This document shows positions 8,079-17,594 of a stretch of DNA of 64,000 nt, one piece after another. The DNA is taken from positions 1-64,000 of the forward strand of contig JAYFNB010000045.1 in assembly GCA_034933685.1 (NCBI GenBank), read 5' to 3'. Source of the DNA: UBA8514 sp034933685. GTDB taxonomy: Bacteria; Bacillota; Clostridia; Lachnospirales; Anaerotignaceae. The first letter of the stretch is position 1, and each line of letters opens with the position of its first letter. The notes below the pieces were generated by a model that searched no databases, was not told the DNA's origin, and was given only the letters and a program-made list of their open reading frames with translations. The position numbers were made by a program, and so were the translations under genes.

Positions 8079-8405
8079 GTGGCGTTTGAAATTATTAAAA
8101 ACATTGTTGAGGCTGAAAAGGAAGTGGACGCTATAAAAGCGAAAGCAATTGCCGAGGCTGATGCCATAAAGGCAAAAGCAAAAGAAGATTCGGCCCAGAC
8201 TTTTGCCAAGGCAAAGAAAGAAGCTAAGGCAAGGGAAGAACAGCTAATTGACGGTGCAGTGAAAAATAGTCGTCAAAAGGTGGCAAAAATAATAGCCGAG
8301 GCTGAAGGCAAATGCAAGGAGGTAGCCCAAGCAGCAGAGCAGAAAAAGGCTGAGGCAATTAAAGCCGTAATAGGAAAGGTAGTGGGCATAAATGGCGACA
8401 GTTGA
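8079..8405 (+). CDS. V-type ATP synthase subunit G/H (peripheral stalk)
   Basis: A 108-aa, Ala/Lys/Glu-rich, almost wholly helical protein with heptad-like AEADAIKAKAKE runs. This matches the AhaH/NtpF stalk subunit that pairs with subunit E to hold the catalytic head still. Start chosen as GTG 8079, which follows AGAGAGGTGA; longer in-frame starts reach back into the leader without such a site. It overlaps the next gene by 14 nt and opens a nine-gene operon in the order G/H-I-K-E-C-F-A-B-D. Confidence 0.85.
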   Translation: MAFEIIKNIVEAEKEVDAIKAKAIAEADAIKAKAKEDSAQTFAKAKKEAKAREEQLIDGAVKNSRQKVAKIIAEAEGKCKEVAQAAEQKKAEAIKAVIGKVVGINGDS

Positions 8406-10368
8406 ATTAAGCAAGTTTAGTGTCATTGGGCTTAACGACCAGAAACCCAAAATACTTAAAGGGCTTATGGATCTTGGTGTTGTGGAGATAAATAATCAAG
8501 ATGAAAAACTTACAGACGAGGATTGGTCATCATTTGTAGAAAAAGATGGCGACGAAGTTACCGTTTATAGCCTTGATACAAAGATTTCTGAGGCCAGCAA
8601 TGCTTTAGAAGCACTTAATAAGTACGATAAGGGTAAAAAACCTTTCATTAAGGTTAGAAAAACTGTCAAGGAAAGTGAATTTGAAGCTACGCTTCAAAAC
8701 AGAGATGTTATTGAAGAAACTGTGACAGAGGCAAATGGTATATACAAAGAGATAACTCGCCTAAAAAATGAAGAAAGCAAAATAAATACTGCGATAATAG
8801 GCTTAAAACCTTGGGTACAGTATGACCTTCCGCTGGATATGACGGGAACGAGGTTCACAAGTATTGTTATAGGTACAGTGCCTGCCGCAACAGTAGTTGA
8901 GGATGTGGAAAGGGCTGTAAGTGAGAAAAGCCAAGGAGCAGTAGTTTATAAGGTTTCTTCAGACGAACAGCAAAGTTATTTATCGGTTGTGTGCCTTAAC
9001 GAAGAAAAGGATGAAGTGTTAGAGGTTTTACGTCTTAACAACTTCACACCAATAGCCTTTAATGAGGTTTCAGGTAAAGCCAATGAAAATATTGTTCAAT
9101 TTGAAAAAGAACTTGAAGAAATTAAAAAGAATATTTTAAGCCTTGAAGAAGAGTTGTCACAAATGGCAATTAATAAGCCGGATGTAGAAATGCTTCACGA
9201 TGACTACATTATAGACCGTGATAAGGCTAAAATATTATCTAGTATAGTAAAAACTAAAACAGCTTTCTATTTTGACGGATGGCTGCCTAAGGAAAAAGAA
9301 GATGATGTAAAAGCAGTATTACAAGAAAATGGATGTTTCTATGAGTTTAAAACTCCCGAAAAGGGCGAAGAAGCACCTGTATTACTTAAACAAAATGCTA
9401 TAGTAGAACCTTTTGAGGCAATAACAAACCTCTACAGCGTGCCTTCGGTAAATGATATAGATCCGACACCGTTTTTGGCACCATTCTACTTTATATTTTT
9501 TGGCATGATGCTTAGTGATACTGGCTATGGAATTATATTGGCAGTGGCCTGTTTCATTTTGCTTAATAGGTTCCGCCTTGAAGGAATGCTGAAAAAGTTA
9601 GTAAAACTGTTTATGTTCTGCGGTGTTTCTACTGCATTTTGGGGTGTAATGTTTGGAGGTTACTTCGGCGATTTTATCCCTGTTGCGGCAAAAACACTTT
9701 TTAACAAAGATATAGTTGTTAATGCAGTTTGGTTTAATCCTATACAAGAGCCAATGAAACTTTTAGTTTTTTCACTTATTCTAGGTGCAATTCATTTATT
9801 TGTGGGCATGGGCATTAAGGCTTATATACTAATTAAAGATGGACGACCAGTTGATGCACTTTGTGATATTTTTCTTTGGTATGTACTGCTGATAGGGCTT
9901 GTGCTTTTTGGCATAGGCGGAAGCATTGGCTTGGCAAACGTAGGAAAGTATATGTCCATTGTAGGAGCTCTAGGTATTTTATTTACTGCTGGGCGCGAGA
10001 AAAAAGGAATTATTGGAAAGCTTTTAGGCGGACTTGGAAGCCTTTATGGCATAACAAGCTACTTATCAGATGTGCTTTCCTACTCAAGGCTTTTAGCACT
10101 TGGTCTTGCAACAGGTGTTATTTCACAGGTTATTAATACTTTAGGCTCTATGGCTGGTGGCGGAATTGGCGGTGCAATTGTAATGTTAATAGCGTTTGTT
10201 ATTGGACATACCTTTAACCTTGCTATCAACGTACTTGGCACTTTTGTTCATTCAAGCAGACTTCAGTATGTAGAGTTTTTTGGAAAATTTTTCGAGGGTG
10301 GCGGCATAGCCTTTAACCCATTCAACAAAAAGACAAAATATGTTGAGATAATAAAGGAGGAAAAGTAA
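8392..10368 (+). CDS. ntpI: V-type ATP synthase subunit I (membrane stator)
   Basis: A 658-aa protein, normal length for the bacterial a/I subunit. The first ~345 residues are soluble, with coiled-coil stretches. The rest holds about seven or eight membrane helices, starting at DIDPTPFLAPFYFIFFGMM, followed by YSRLLALGLATGVIS and the GHTFNLAINVLGTFVHSSRLQ segment near the end that carries the conserved arginine at the ion channel. It forms the two half channels beside the K ring. ATG 8392 overlaps the upstream gene. Confidence 0.95.
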   Translation: MATVELSKFSVIGLNDQKPKILKGLMDLGVVEINNQDEKLTDEDWSSFVEKDGDEVTVYSLDTKISEASNALEALNKYDKGKKPFIKVRKTVKESEFEATLQNRDVIEETVTEANGIYKEITRLKNEESKINTAIIGLKPWVQYDLPLDMTGTRFTSIVIGTVPAATVVEDVERAVSEKSQGAVVYKVSSDEQQSYLSVVCLNEEKDEVLEVLRLNNFTPIAFNEVSGKANENIVQFEKELEEIKKNILSLEEELSQMAINKPDVEMLHDDYIIDRDKAKILSSIVKTKTAFYFDGWLPKEKEDDVKAVLQENGCFYEFKTPEKGEEAPVLLKQNAIVEPFEAITNLYSVPSVNDIDPTPFLAPFYFIFFGMMLSDTGYGIILAVACFILLNRFRLEGMLKKLVKLFMFCGVSTAFWGVMFGGYFGDFIPVAAKTLFNKDIVVNAVWFNPIQEPMKLLVFSLILGAIHLFVGMGIKAYILIKDGRPVDALCDIFLWYVLLIGLVLFGIGGSIGLANVGKYMSIVGALGILFTAGREKKGIIGKLLGGLGSLYGITSYLSDVLSYSRLLALGLATGVISQVINTLGSMAGGGIGGAIVMLIAFVIGHTFNLAINVLGTFVHSSRLQYVEFFGKFFEGGGIAFNPFNKKTKYVEIIKEEK

Positions 10369-10842
10369 ATGGAATTTAACGGACAGGTTTTTGCATTAAT
10401 GGGTGCTGCAATGGCAGCATTAGCAGGTATTGGCAGTGCAATAGGTATTGGTATAGCAGGTCAGGCAGCGGCAGGCGTTGTTTCTGAAGACCCGAACAAA
10501 TTTGGTCAGGTTCTGGTTCTTCAGGCTCTTCCGGGCACACAGGGAATCTATGGTCTTCTTATTGCTTTCATTATTTTACTTAAAGTTGGTTTGTTAGGCG
10601 GCGGACTTATGGACATTTCCGTTTCTCAAGGTGCTTACATTCTTGCGGCATCACTTCCAATTGGTTTGGTTGGTATTTTTTCTGCAATTGCACAGGGTAA
10701 AGCAGCAGCAGCCTCTATTATGCTTGTTGGTAAAAAACCAAGTGAACTTGCAAAAGGTATGATTTTTACAGCTATGGTTGAAACTTATGCCGTACTTGCA
10801 CTTCTTATTTCATTCCTTATGATTAACAGCATTGTATTATAA
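10369..10842 (+). CDS. ntpK: V-type ATP synthase subunit K (membrane rotor ring), Na+-type
   Basis: A 157-aa proteolipid of four membrane helices (a duplicated hairpin) that builds the rotor ring. The residues known to bind Na+ in Enterococcus hirae NtpK are conserved at matching positions: L54, T57 and Q58 in LPGTQG, Q109 in AIAQGK, and E138 in AMVETYA. As in NtpK, only the second hairpin has the carboxylate. This points to sodium rather than proton coupling, by inference from homology. It starts one base after the stop of subunit I, with AAAGGAGG upstream. Confidence 0.95.
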   Translation: MEFNGQVFALMGAAMAALAGIGSAIGIGIAGQAAAGVVSEDPNKFGQVLVLQALPGTQGIYGLLIAFIILLKVGLLGGGLMDISVSQGAYILAASLPIGLVGIFSAIAQGKAAAASIMLVGKKPSELAKGMIFTAMVETYAVLALLISFLMINSIVL

Positions 10843-10882
10843 TTAATTCAAATAAAAATAATAAGAAGGAGGAAAGACTCCT

Positions 10883-11452
10883 ATGAGTAACGGTAACGGT
10901 GAAAATATTATTGACAAAATACTTACAGATGCAAAGGCAGAAGCTAAAGCAATAACCGATGCGGCGCAAAAAGAAGCAGATACTGTGCTTGAAGCGGCAA
11001 ATGCTAAGGCACAAAAGGAATCCCAAGCGTTGGGTGAATTGGCACAGGCAGAGGCTGACAAAGCGGCAGCAAAAGAAATTTCATCTGCAGAAATGTTAGC
11101 AAAGAAAATGATACTTACCCAAAAGCAGTCTATACTTGAAGAGGTAATAGCATCCGCAAAAGCAAAGCTGTTATCATTAACAGATGTTGAATATAAAGTA
11201 ATAATTATTGGTATGCTTGATAAGGCAGAGATTGATAAGGATGCGGAAGTTATATTCAGCAAAAAAGACAAAGAGGCTTTTGGCAAAGAGATATCCGAAA
11301 AGGGTTATAATGTTTCTGATGAAACAAGAGATATTGACGGAGGATTTATAGTAAAGAAGGGTGATATTGAATATAATTACTCCTTTGAATCCATAATTTC
11401 TGTAGAGAAGGAAGATATCGAACAGATTGCGGCAGAAATACTGTTCGGTTAA
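10883..11452 (+). CDS. ntpE: V-type ATP synthase subunit E (peripheral stalk)
   Basis: A 189-aa protein with an Ala/Lys/Glu-rich helical N-terminal half (about 1-100) and a mixed alpha/beta C-terminal half that in the family binds the top of subunit B. DGGFIVKKGDIEYNYSFESI is the recognisable conserved segment. AGGAGGAAAG precedes ATG 10883. It pairs with the G/H subunit encoded first in the operon. Confidence 0.92.
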   Translation: MSNGNGENIIDKILTDAKAEAKAITDAAQKEADTVLEAANAKAQKESQALGELAQAEADKAAAKEISSAEMLAKKMILTQKQSILEEVIASAKAKLLSLTDVEYKVIIIGMLDKAEIDKDAEVIFSKKDKEAFGKEISEKGYNVSDETRDIDGGFIVKKGDIEYNYSFESIISVEKEDIEQIAAEILFG

Positions 11453-11464
11453 GGAGGCTTAAAA

Positions 11465-12439
11465 ATGGCAAACGACCAAATTTATCCTTATGCCGTAGCC
11501 CGTATTAGAATGCTTGAAAGGTCACTTCTTACAGAAAAAAACTATATCCAAATGGCAGAAGCAAGAACTACCGAGGAAGCACTTAAAATACTTTCCGAAG
11601 CCGGTTACGGCAATGGAAACAGCCTAAGTGTTAAGGAATATGAGGAAGCCTTGGCGGCACAGCTTGCAAAAGCATATGCAGACGTGGCAGAACTTGTTAG
11701 CGGACAGCGTTTTATGGATATGTTTTTACTAAAAAATGACTATCATAACCTAAAGGTTTTGATGAAAGAAGATATTTCAGGTGTTGACGGAAGTAATTAT
11801 CTTGTTGGTGGTGGAACAGTAAATGTTGAGGTTATGCAGTCGGCTTTCAAATTGAAAGCATACGATACATTGCCTGCAAATATGGCAGAGGCGGTGGCTC
11901 AAAGCTATTCTGTTTACGGCAAAACATTAAGCGGACAAATGATTGATATTGTTTTGGACAAAGCCGCTTTTAAAGATATGAGTGCTACAGCAGATAAAAG
12001 CAACAACGATTTTATGAAAAGATATATGCAGTATGTTTGTGACCTTACAAACTTAAAAAGCTTTTTACGTATTAAAAATATGAAAAAAACCTTTGAAATG
12101 TTCACGTTAGTGTTTGTTGAAGGTGGAACTTTAGGCTTAGACAGCTTTAAAACGGCATTTAATGCTGAAAACCCAGCGTCTGGCTTTAAAGGCACTTACT
12201 ATGAGGCACTGTGTGAAAGTATGGCAAAAGGTTTTACTGCTTTTGAAAAACAATGCGATGATTATCTTATGCTGTTTGTTAAGGACGCAAAGTATATCTC
12301 ACTTACCCTTGAACCTTTGGTTGCTTACATTTATGCAAGAGAAACCGAGGTTAAAACTGTAAGAATTATACTTAACAGCAAGGTAAACAATATTGACCCT
12401 GATGTAATTAAAGAAAGATTGAGGGATGCTTATGTATAA
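11465..12439 (+). CDS. ntpC: V-type ATP synthase subunit C (central stalk base)
   Basis: A 324-aa, mostly helical protein of the V-ATPase C/d family, which sits on the K ring and takes up the central shaft. Typical segments are YPYAVARIRMLERSLL at the start and YARETEVKTVRIILNSK near the end. Its RBS (AAGGAGG) follows subunit E directly, and its end overlaps the F gene. Confidence 0.93.
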   Translation: MANDQIYPYAVARIRMLERSLLTEKNYIQMAEARTTEEALKILSEAGYGNGNSLSVKEYEEALAAQLAKAYADVAELVSGQRFMDMFLLKNDYHNLKVLMKEDISGVDGSNYLVGGGTVNVEVMQSAFKLKAYDTLPANMAEAVAQSYSVYGKTLSGQMIDIVLDKAAFKDMSATADKSNNDFMKRYMQYVCDLTNLKSFLRIKNMKKTFEMFTLVFVEGGTLGLDSFKTAFNAENPASGFKGTYYEALCESMAKGFTAFEKQCDDYLMLFVKDAKYISLTLEPLVAYIYARETEVKTVRIILNSKVNNIDPDVIKERLRDAYV

Positions 12440-12752
12440 GGTGGGAGTTATTGGTGATAAGGATAGCGTAATGGGCTTTCTTGCACTTGGTATGGACATC
12501 TTCCCAGTTTATGAAGCTGATGAAATTAAAAAAACCATACATAAGCTGGTTGAAGAGAATTATGCAATAATCTATATCACAGAACAGGCTAAACTTATGG
12601 CACAGGATACCGTTGCAAGGTATAAAGATAATCAGCTACCTGCTATTATTGTTGTACCTGGAATTACAGGTAGCATGGGCATTGGCCTTAATGAAGTGCG
12701 AGAGTCTGCAAAACGTGCTATAGGTGCAGATATATTATTTGGCGAAGATTAA
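12432..12752 (+). CDS. ntpG: V-type ATP synthase subunit F (central shaft)
   Basis: A 106-aa protein beginning MYKVGVIGDKDSVMGFLALG, the family's hallmark. It has a Rossmann-like fold and a glycine-rich VPGITGSMG segment. ATG 12432 is preferred over ATG 12426 because GAGGG at 12421-12425 is correctly spaced for it and family members begin there. It binds the D shaft and overlaps the end of subunit C by 8 nt. Confidence 0.93.
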   Translation: MYKVGVIGDKDSVMGFLALGMDIFPVYEADEIKKTIHKLVEENYAIIYITEQAKLMAQDTVARYKDNQLPAIIVVPGITGSMGIGLNEVRESAKRAIGADILFGED

Positions 12753-12782
12753 AAACTAATAGAATTGAGTGGTGATATATAC

Positions 12783-14561
12783 ATGAGTACAGGCACAATA
12801 GTTAAGGTGTCAGGACCACTGGTTATTGCGGAAGGCATGAGAGACGCGAATATGTTCGACGTAGTAAGGGTTTCTGACAAAAATCTTATAGGTGAAATTA
12901 TTGAAATGCATGGAGACAGAGCTTCTGTTCAGGTATATGAAGAAACAAGCGGACTTGGACCTGGCGAAACAGTTGTATCTACAGGCAGACCTATGTCTGT
13001 TGAACTTGGACCAGGACTTATTTCTACAATCTACGATGGTATTCAGCGTCCACTTGAAAAGCTGTATGAGGCTTGCGGTGCAAATATTCAAAAAGGCGTT
13101 CAGGTATCATCACTGGATAGAGAGAAAAAATGGCTTTTTAAACCAACAGTTAAAGTTGGCGATAAAGTTACAGGCGGCGACATAATCGGTGTTGTTCAAG
13201 AAACAGCCGTAGTTGAATGTAGAATTATGATTCCACCAAAACTTAACGGGACAGTTAAGGTTATTAAAGAAGGGGCATTTACTGTAGAAGAAGAGGTTTG
13301 TGTTGTTACAAACGAAAAAGGCATAGATGTTACTGTACCTATGATGCAGAAATGGCCTGTTCGTAAAGAACGTCCTTATAAAAAGAAAGAAAGCCCAGAC
13401 TCACTTCTTGTTACAGGACAGCGTGTTATGGACACTTTCTTCCCTGTTACAAAGGGCGGTGTAGCGGCAATTCCTGGACCTTTCGGCAGTGGAAAAACCG
13501 TTACACAGCATCAGGTTGCTAAGTGGGCAAATGCGGATATAGTTGTTTACATCGGCTGTGGCGAGCGTGGAAACGAGATGACAGACGTTCTTCTTGAGTT
13601 CCCAGAGCTTATTGACCCACGTACAGGGGAAAGCTTAATGCAAAGAACTGTACTTATTGCAAATACATCAGACATGCCTGTTGCGGCTCGTGAGGCTTCA
13701 ATCTACACAGGCATTACAATTGCAGAATATTTCCGCGACATGGGTTATAGCGTTGCACTTATGGCAGACTCTACAAGCCGTTGGGCAGAAGCTCTTCGTG
13801 AAATGAGTGGTCGTCTTGAGGAAATGCCAGGTGAAGAAGGTTACCCAGCTTACCTTGGAAGCCGTCTTGCGCAGTTCTATGAGCGTGCTGGTCGTGTTCA
13901 GTGCCTTGGTGACAATGATACTCGTGAGGGAACTCTTACAGCAATTGGTGCGGTTTCACCTCCAGGTGGTGATACCTCTGAACCAGTTTCTCAGGCAACA
14001 CTTCGTATTGTAAAGGTATTTTGGGGCTTGGATGCATCTCTTGCTTACAAACGTCATTTCCCTGCTATTAACTGGCTTACAAGCTATTCACTTTATCAGG
14101 ATAAAATTGATGTTTGGGCGGATAAAAATATTGATGATAATTTCTCTACTCAAAGAGCAACTGCAATGCGTCTTTTGCAAACAGAAGCAGAGTTACAGGA
14201 AATTGTTCAGTTGGTTGGTGTGGATTCACTTTCTCACTCAGACAGACTTATTCTTGAAGTAACTCGTTCTATCCGTGAGGATTTCCTTCATCAGAACTCT
14301 TTCCACGAGGTAGATACCTATACATCACTGCATAAGCAATACAGAATGCTTAACCTTATACTTAAGTTTTACGAAGAAGGCGGCAAGGCAATTAAAGAGG
14401 GCGTTTCAATTGTTAAGCTTACAAAAATGCCTGTAATTGAAAGAATTGGCCGTGCAAAATACTTCCCAGAAGCTGAAGTTGACAAAGCATTTGACGATAT
14501 AGAAAGCAGTATTGTAAGTGAAATAAACGACCTTATTAAGAGGGAGGCGGAAGAATTATGA
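12783..14561 (+). CDS. ntpA: V-type ATP synthase catalytic subunit A
   Basis: A 592-aa catalytic subunit that hydrolyses or makes ATP in the head. It has a beta-barrel N-terminus, the long non-homologous region typical of A, the P-loop GPFGSGKT near residue 235, the catalytic GERGNEM segment, and SRWAEALREMSGRLEEMPGE. ATG 12783 follows GTGGTGAT; the in-frame TTG at 12765 is an unlikely start. Its end overlaps subunit B by 4 nt (ATGA). Confidence 0.97.
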   Translation: MSTGTIVKVSGPLVIAEGMRDANMFDVVRVSDKNLIGEIIEMHGDRASVQVYEETSGLGPGETVVSTGRPMSVELGPGLISTIYDGIQRPLEKLYEACGANIQKGVQVSSLDREKKWLFKPTVKVGDKVTGGDIIGVVQETAVVECRIMIPPKLNGTVKVIKEGAFTVEEEVCVVTNEKGIDVTVPMMQKWPVRKERPYKKKESPDSLLVTGQRVMDTFFPVTKGGVAAIPGPFGSGKTVTQHQVAKWANADIVVYIGCGERGNEMTDVLLEFPELIDPRTGESLMQRTVLIANTSDMPVAAREASIYTGITIAEYFRDMGYSVALMADSTSRWAEALREMSGRLEEMPGEEGYPAYLGSRLAQFYERAGRVQCLGDNDTREGTLTAIGAVSPPGGDTSEPVSQATLRIVKVFWGLDASLAYKRHFPAINWLTSYSLYQDKIDVWADKNIDDNFSTQRATAMRLLQTEAELQEIVQLVGVDSLSHSDRLILEVTRSIREDFLHQNSFHEVDTYTSLHKQYRMLNLILKFYEEGGKAIKEGVSIVKLTKMPVIERIGRAKYFPEAEVDKAFDDIESSIVSEINDLIKREAEEL

Positions 14562-15931
14562 TAAAAGAATATAAGTCAATTCAAGAAGTTGCAGGCCCTC
14601 TTATGTTGGTTAGTGGTGTTGAAGGAGTTAAGTACGATGAGCTTGGCGAAATAGAGCTTATAAATGGCGAAATAAGACGTTGTAAGGTGCTTGAAGTTAA
14701 TGGCGACAACGCACTTGTTCAGCTTTTTGAAAGTTCTACAGGTATTAATCTTTCTGAAAGTAAGGTTAGATTTCTTGGCAAAAGCCTTGACTTTGGCGTT
14801 TCGCCCGACATTTTAGGCCGTGTATTTGACGGTATGGGTAAGCCTATTGACGGTGGACCAGATATTATTCCAGAAAAAAGAATGGATATAAACGGCGCGC
14901 CAATTAACCCTGCTGCCCGTGATTATCCAGCTGAATTTATACAGACTGGTGTTAGTGCTATCGATGGACTTAACACATTGGTTAGAGGACAAAAGCTTCC
15001 TATTTTCTCTGCCGCTGGTTTGCCACATGCAAACCTTGCAGTTCAAATTGCAAGGCAGGCAAAGGTTAGAGGAACAGACAGCAAATTTGCCGTTGTTTTT
15101 GCCGCTGTTGGTATAACATTTGAAGATGCGGAGTTCTTCATCAGCGATTTCAAGGCTACAGGAGCAATTGACCGTTCAGTTGTATTTGTTAACCTTGCAA
15201 ATGACCCTGCCGTTGAGCGTGTTTGTACACCACGTATGGCACTTACTGCTGCTGAATATCTTGCTTTTGAGCAGGGTATGCACGTACTTGTAATTATTAC
15301 AGATATTACAAACTACGCAGAGGCTCTTCGTGAAATTTCTGCGGCTAAAAAAGAAGTTCCAGGTCGTAGAGGCTACCCAGGTTACCTTTACACTGACCTT
15401 GCAACTATGTATGAAAGAGCAGGCAAAAAGAGGGGAATTGACGGTTCAATTACAATGATTCCTATTCTTACCATGCCAGAAGATGATAAAACACACCCAA
15501 TTCCTGACCTTACAGGTTACATTACAGAGGGACAGATTATACTTAGCCGTGACCTTTATAAAAAAGGCTTACAGCCACCAATTGATGTTCTTCCTTCCCT
15601 TAGCCGTTTGAAAGATAAGGGTATTGGTAATGGAAAAACAAGAGAAGACCATGCAGATACAATGAATCAGTTGTTTGCAGCTTATTCCAGAGGTAAAGAT
15701 GCTAAAGAGCTTATGGCTATCCTTGGTGAAAGTGCCCTTAGTGACATTGACCTTATTTATGCTAAATTTGCAGATGAATTCGAAAAGGAATATGTATCTC
15801 AGGGTTTCAGAACTGATAGAACAATTGAGCAGACCTTGGAAACAGGCTGGAAGCTTTTAAGTATGTTACCAAAGAGCGAACTTAAGCGTATTCGTGATGA
15901 ATACCTTGAAAAATATATGCCTAAGGAGTGA
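14558..15931 (+). CDS. ntpB: V-type ATP synthase subunit B
   Basis: A 457-aa non-catalytic nucleotide-site subunit that alternates with A in the hexameric head. It has no true P-loop: the segment around RGQKLPIFSAAGLPHANLA replaces it, as is normal. RRGYPGYLYTDLATMYERAG and LPSLSRL are conserved. Start and stop overlap the neighbours (ATGA with A), which points to translational coupling. Confidence 0.97.
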   Translation: MIKEYKSIQEVAGPLMLVSGVEGVKYDELGEIELINGEIRRCKVLEVNGDNALVQLFESSTGINLSESKVRFLGKSLDFGVSPDILGRVFDGMGKPIDGGPDIIPEKRMDINGAPINPAARDYPAEFIQTGVSAIDGLNTLVRGQKLPIFSAAGLPHANLAVQIARQAKVRGTDSKFAVVFAAVGITFEDAEFFISDFKATGAIDRSVVFVNLANDPAVERVCTPRMALTAAEYLAFEQGMHVLVIITDITNYAEALREISAAKKEVPGRRGYPGYLYTDLATMYERAGKKRGIDGSITMIPILTMPEDDKTHPIPDLTGYITEGQIILSRDLYKKGLQPPIDVLPSLSRLKDKGIGNGKTREDHADTMNQLFAAYSRGKDAKELMAILGESALSDIDLIYAKFADEFEKEYVSQGFRTDRTIEQTLETGWKLLSMLPKSELKRIRDEYLEKYMPKE

Positions 15932-15936
15932 TAGGT

Positions 15937-16614
15937 GTGGCAAGATTAAATGTTAATCCAACCCGTATGGAAATGACACGCCTTAAAAAACAGCTTAAAA
16001 CTGCCACTAGAGGGCATAAGCTCCTTAAGGATAAGTTGGATGAGCTTATGAAACAATTTCTTGAAATAGTAAAGGAAAATAAAAGGCTGCGTGAAGAGGC
16101 TGAAAATGCCCTTGAGCGTGCGTACAAAAGTTTTATTATTGCAAGAGCTGTTATGAGCGAGGAATATATGGGTGAGGCACTGATGATGCCAAAGCAGTCG
16201 GTTGCTGTTGATGTTGGTCAAAAAAATATTATGAGCGTTGATGTGCCTATGTTTGATTTTAAAACAGTTGGTAATCAAAGCGATATTTATCCTTATGGAC
16301 TTGCTTTTACTTCAGGAGAACTTGACAGTTCAATGGAAGCATTTGCAGCCGCAATGGAACCCCTGTTAAGCCTTGCACAAAGTGAGAAAAGTGCACAGCT
16401 TCTGGCGCAGGAAATTGAAAAAACCCGTAGACGTGTTAATGCTCTTGAAAACGTAATGATTCCAAATTATCAGGAAACAATTAAGTTTATTTCTCAGAAG
16501 CTAGAGGAAAATGATAGGGCAAGTACTACTAGATTAATGAAAGTAAAAGACATGATTGCTAAAAAGGCAATTGAAGAAAGACGTAAGAGAGACCTTGTAA
16601 ATCAAGGAGCGTAG
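15937..16614 (+). CDS. ntpD: V-type ATP synthase subunit D (central shaft)
   Basis: A 225-aa helical protein that forms the rotating shaft within A3B3. ARLNVNPTRMEMTRLKKQL and TATRGHKLLKDK are the family signature at the N-terminus, with a second long helix near the C-terminus. GTG 15937 is chosen because AAGGAG (15923-15928) sits 8 nt upstream; GTG 15928 would overlap that site. It closes the operon. Confidence 0.95.
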   Translation: MARLNVNPTRMEMTRLKKQLKTATRGHKLLKDKLDELMKQFLEIVKENKRLREEAENALERAYKSFIIARAVMSEEYMGEALMMPKQSVAVDVGQKNIMSVDVPMFDFKTVGNQSDIYPYGLAFTSGELDSSMEAFAAAMEPLLSLAQSEKSAQLLAQEIEKTRRRVNALENVMIPNYQETIKFISQKLEENDRASTTRLMKVKDMIAKKAIEERRKRDLVNQGA

Positions 16615-16691
16615 GGTTTGAGCAACAGTTCAGTGCAAAAAGCATTGAATTTTACCTGAGCTGTTCTATGCATGAAAACACTAAATGAGAT

Positions 16692-16731
16692 AAAAAGGTA
16701 CTCGCTAAAAGATAGTGAGTACCTTTTTTTG
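16692..16731 (+). terminator. Terminator of the V-ATPase operon
   Basis: Stem AAAAAGGTACTCGCTA against TAGTGAGTACCTTTTT (one G-U pair) with a 5-nt loop and a T-run. A second, weaker hairpin without a T-run lies just before it (16623-16666). Confidence 0.9.
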
Positions 16732-16760
16732 TTTCATCACTTGGAAAGATGTTTTTATTG

Positions 16761-16788
16761 TAGACTTTTTGTCAACTTGATTTATAAT
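16761..16788 (+). promoter_or_regulatory. Possible promoter of the flavodoxin-like gene
   Basis: TAGACT at 16761-16766, a 16-bp spacer, and a perfect TATAAT at 16783-16788, about 107 bp before the gene. Confidence 0.45.
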
Positions 16789-16894
16789 ACTTTGATCAAT
16801 AAAAAAATTTCAGACAATTACAATGGAACATTATTGAATTTGGTGATACAATTATGAAGAAAAAAATTTATAATTAAAACATTAGAGGTGAAGC

Positions 16895-17434
16895 ATGAGC
16901 CAAATTGTAGTATTGGTAGGCAGCGTTAGAAAAGACGGAAATACCCAATTGTTAGTGAATTCCTTTGTTAATGGAGCAAAACAAAAGAATGATGTAGAAA
17001 TTATTTCGATGGCTGATTATGAAGTAAACCCATGTATTGGTTGTAATGCTTGTTTTAAAAGAGAAGATAATACGTGTTTTCAAAATGATGATATGCAAAT
17101 AGTTTACAAAAAGTTGTCAAAAGCTGATATAATTGTAGTTGCATCTCCGGTATATTTTTATGGAGTTAGTGCACAACTAAAAGCAGTTATTGACCGTTTA
17201 CATTCACCTATAAGAAATGGTTTTAAAGTTAGAAAACTAGGTCTGCTATTAGTAGCAGGAGCAACCATTCCATCCGTCTTTGATGCAATAAAAGTGCAAT
17301 ATCAATTAGTTTTGGACTATTTTAGCTTTGAAGATGTGGGGAAAGTTTTGGTAAAAGGCGTAAAAGATGTAGGCGACATAAAGAATCATTCTGAATTGAT
17401 AGAAGCTTACGAATTAGGGAAGCAAATAAAATAA
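16895..17434 (+). CDS. Flavodoxin-like NAD(P)H-dependent oxidoreductase
   Basis: A 179-aa protein of the flavodoxin-like fold (NADPH-dependent FMN reductase or multimeric iron-sulfur flavoprotein group). The FMN phosphate loop is GSVRKDGNTQLLV near the start. A cysteine-bearing segment, NPCIGCNACFKREDNTC (about residues 47-63), resembles the Cys motif of iron-sulfur flavoproteins, and ASPVYFYGVSAQLKAVIDR is typical. TTAGAGGTGAAGC precedes ATG 16895. Coding sequence is visibly richer in A/T than its neighbours and it stands alone, which may mean recent acquisition. Physiological substrate unknown. Confidence 0.82.
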   Translation: MSQIVVLVGSVRKDGNTQLLVNSFVNGAKQKNDVEIISMADYEVNPCIGCNACFKREDNTCFQNDDMQIVYKKLSKADIIVVASPVYFYGVSAQLKAVIDRLHSPIRNGFKVRKLGLLLVAGATIPSVFDAIKVQYQLVLDYFSFEDVGKVLVKGVKDVGDIKNHSELIEAYELGKQIK

Positions 17435-17524
17435 AAATTCTTTACATCTATAAAATCAATCGGATATTTACGAAATAAGTGGATATCTTTTGTTTAAATG
17501 GATTGAAACCCCATGGTATTACGG

Positions 17525-17553
17525 TTTACAATTTCATCAAATGGTGTTAAAAT
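17525..17553 (+). promoter_or_regulatory. Promoter of the sugar transferase operon
   Basis: TTTACA at 17525-17530, a 17-bp spacer, and TAAAAT at 17548-17553, about 40 bp before the start codon. Confidence 0.55.
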
Positions 17554-17594
17554 TAATAAATTAACAAACCTTTTGTTGAAAAGAGGATTTTTTT

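Noticed and set aside
17501..17516. GGATTGAAACCCCATGG, resembling the 3' end of a CRISPR repeat
   Set aside because: Only a single copy is present, with no spacers or cas genes.
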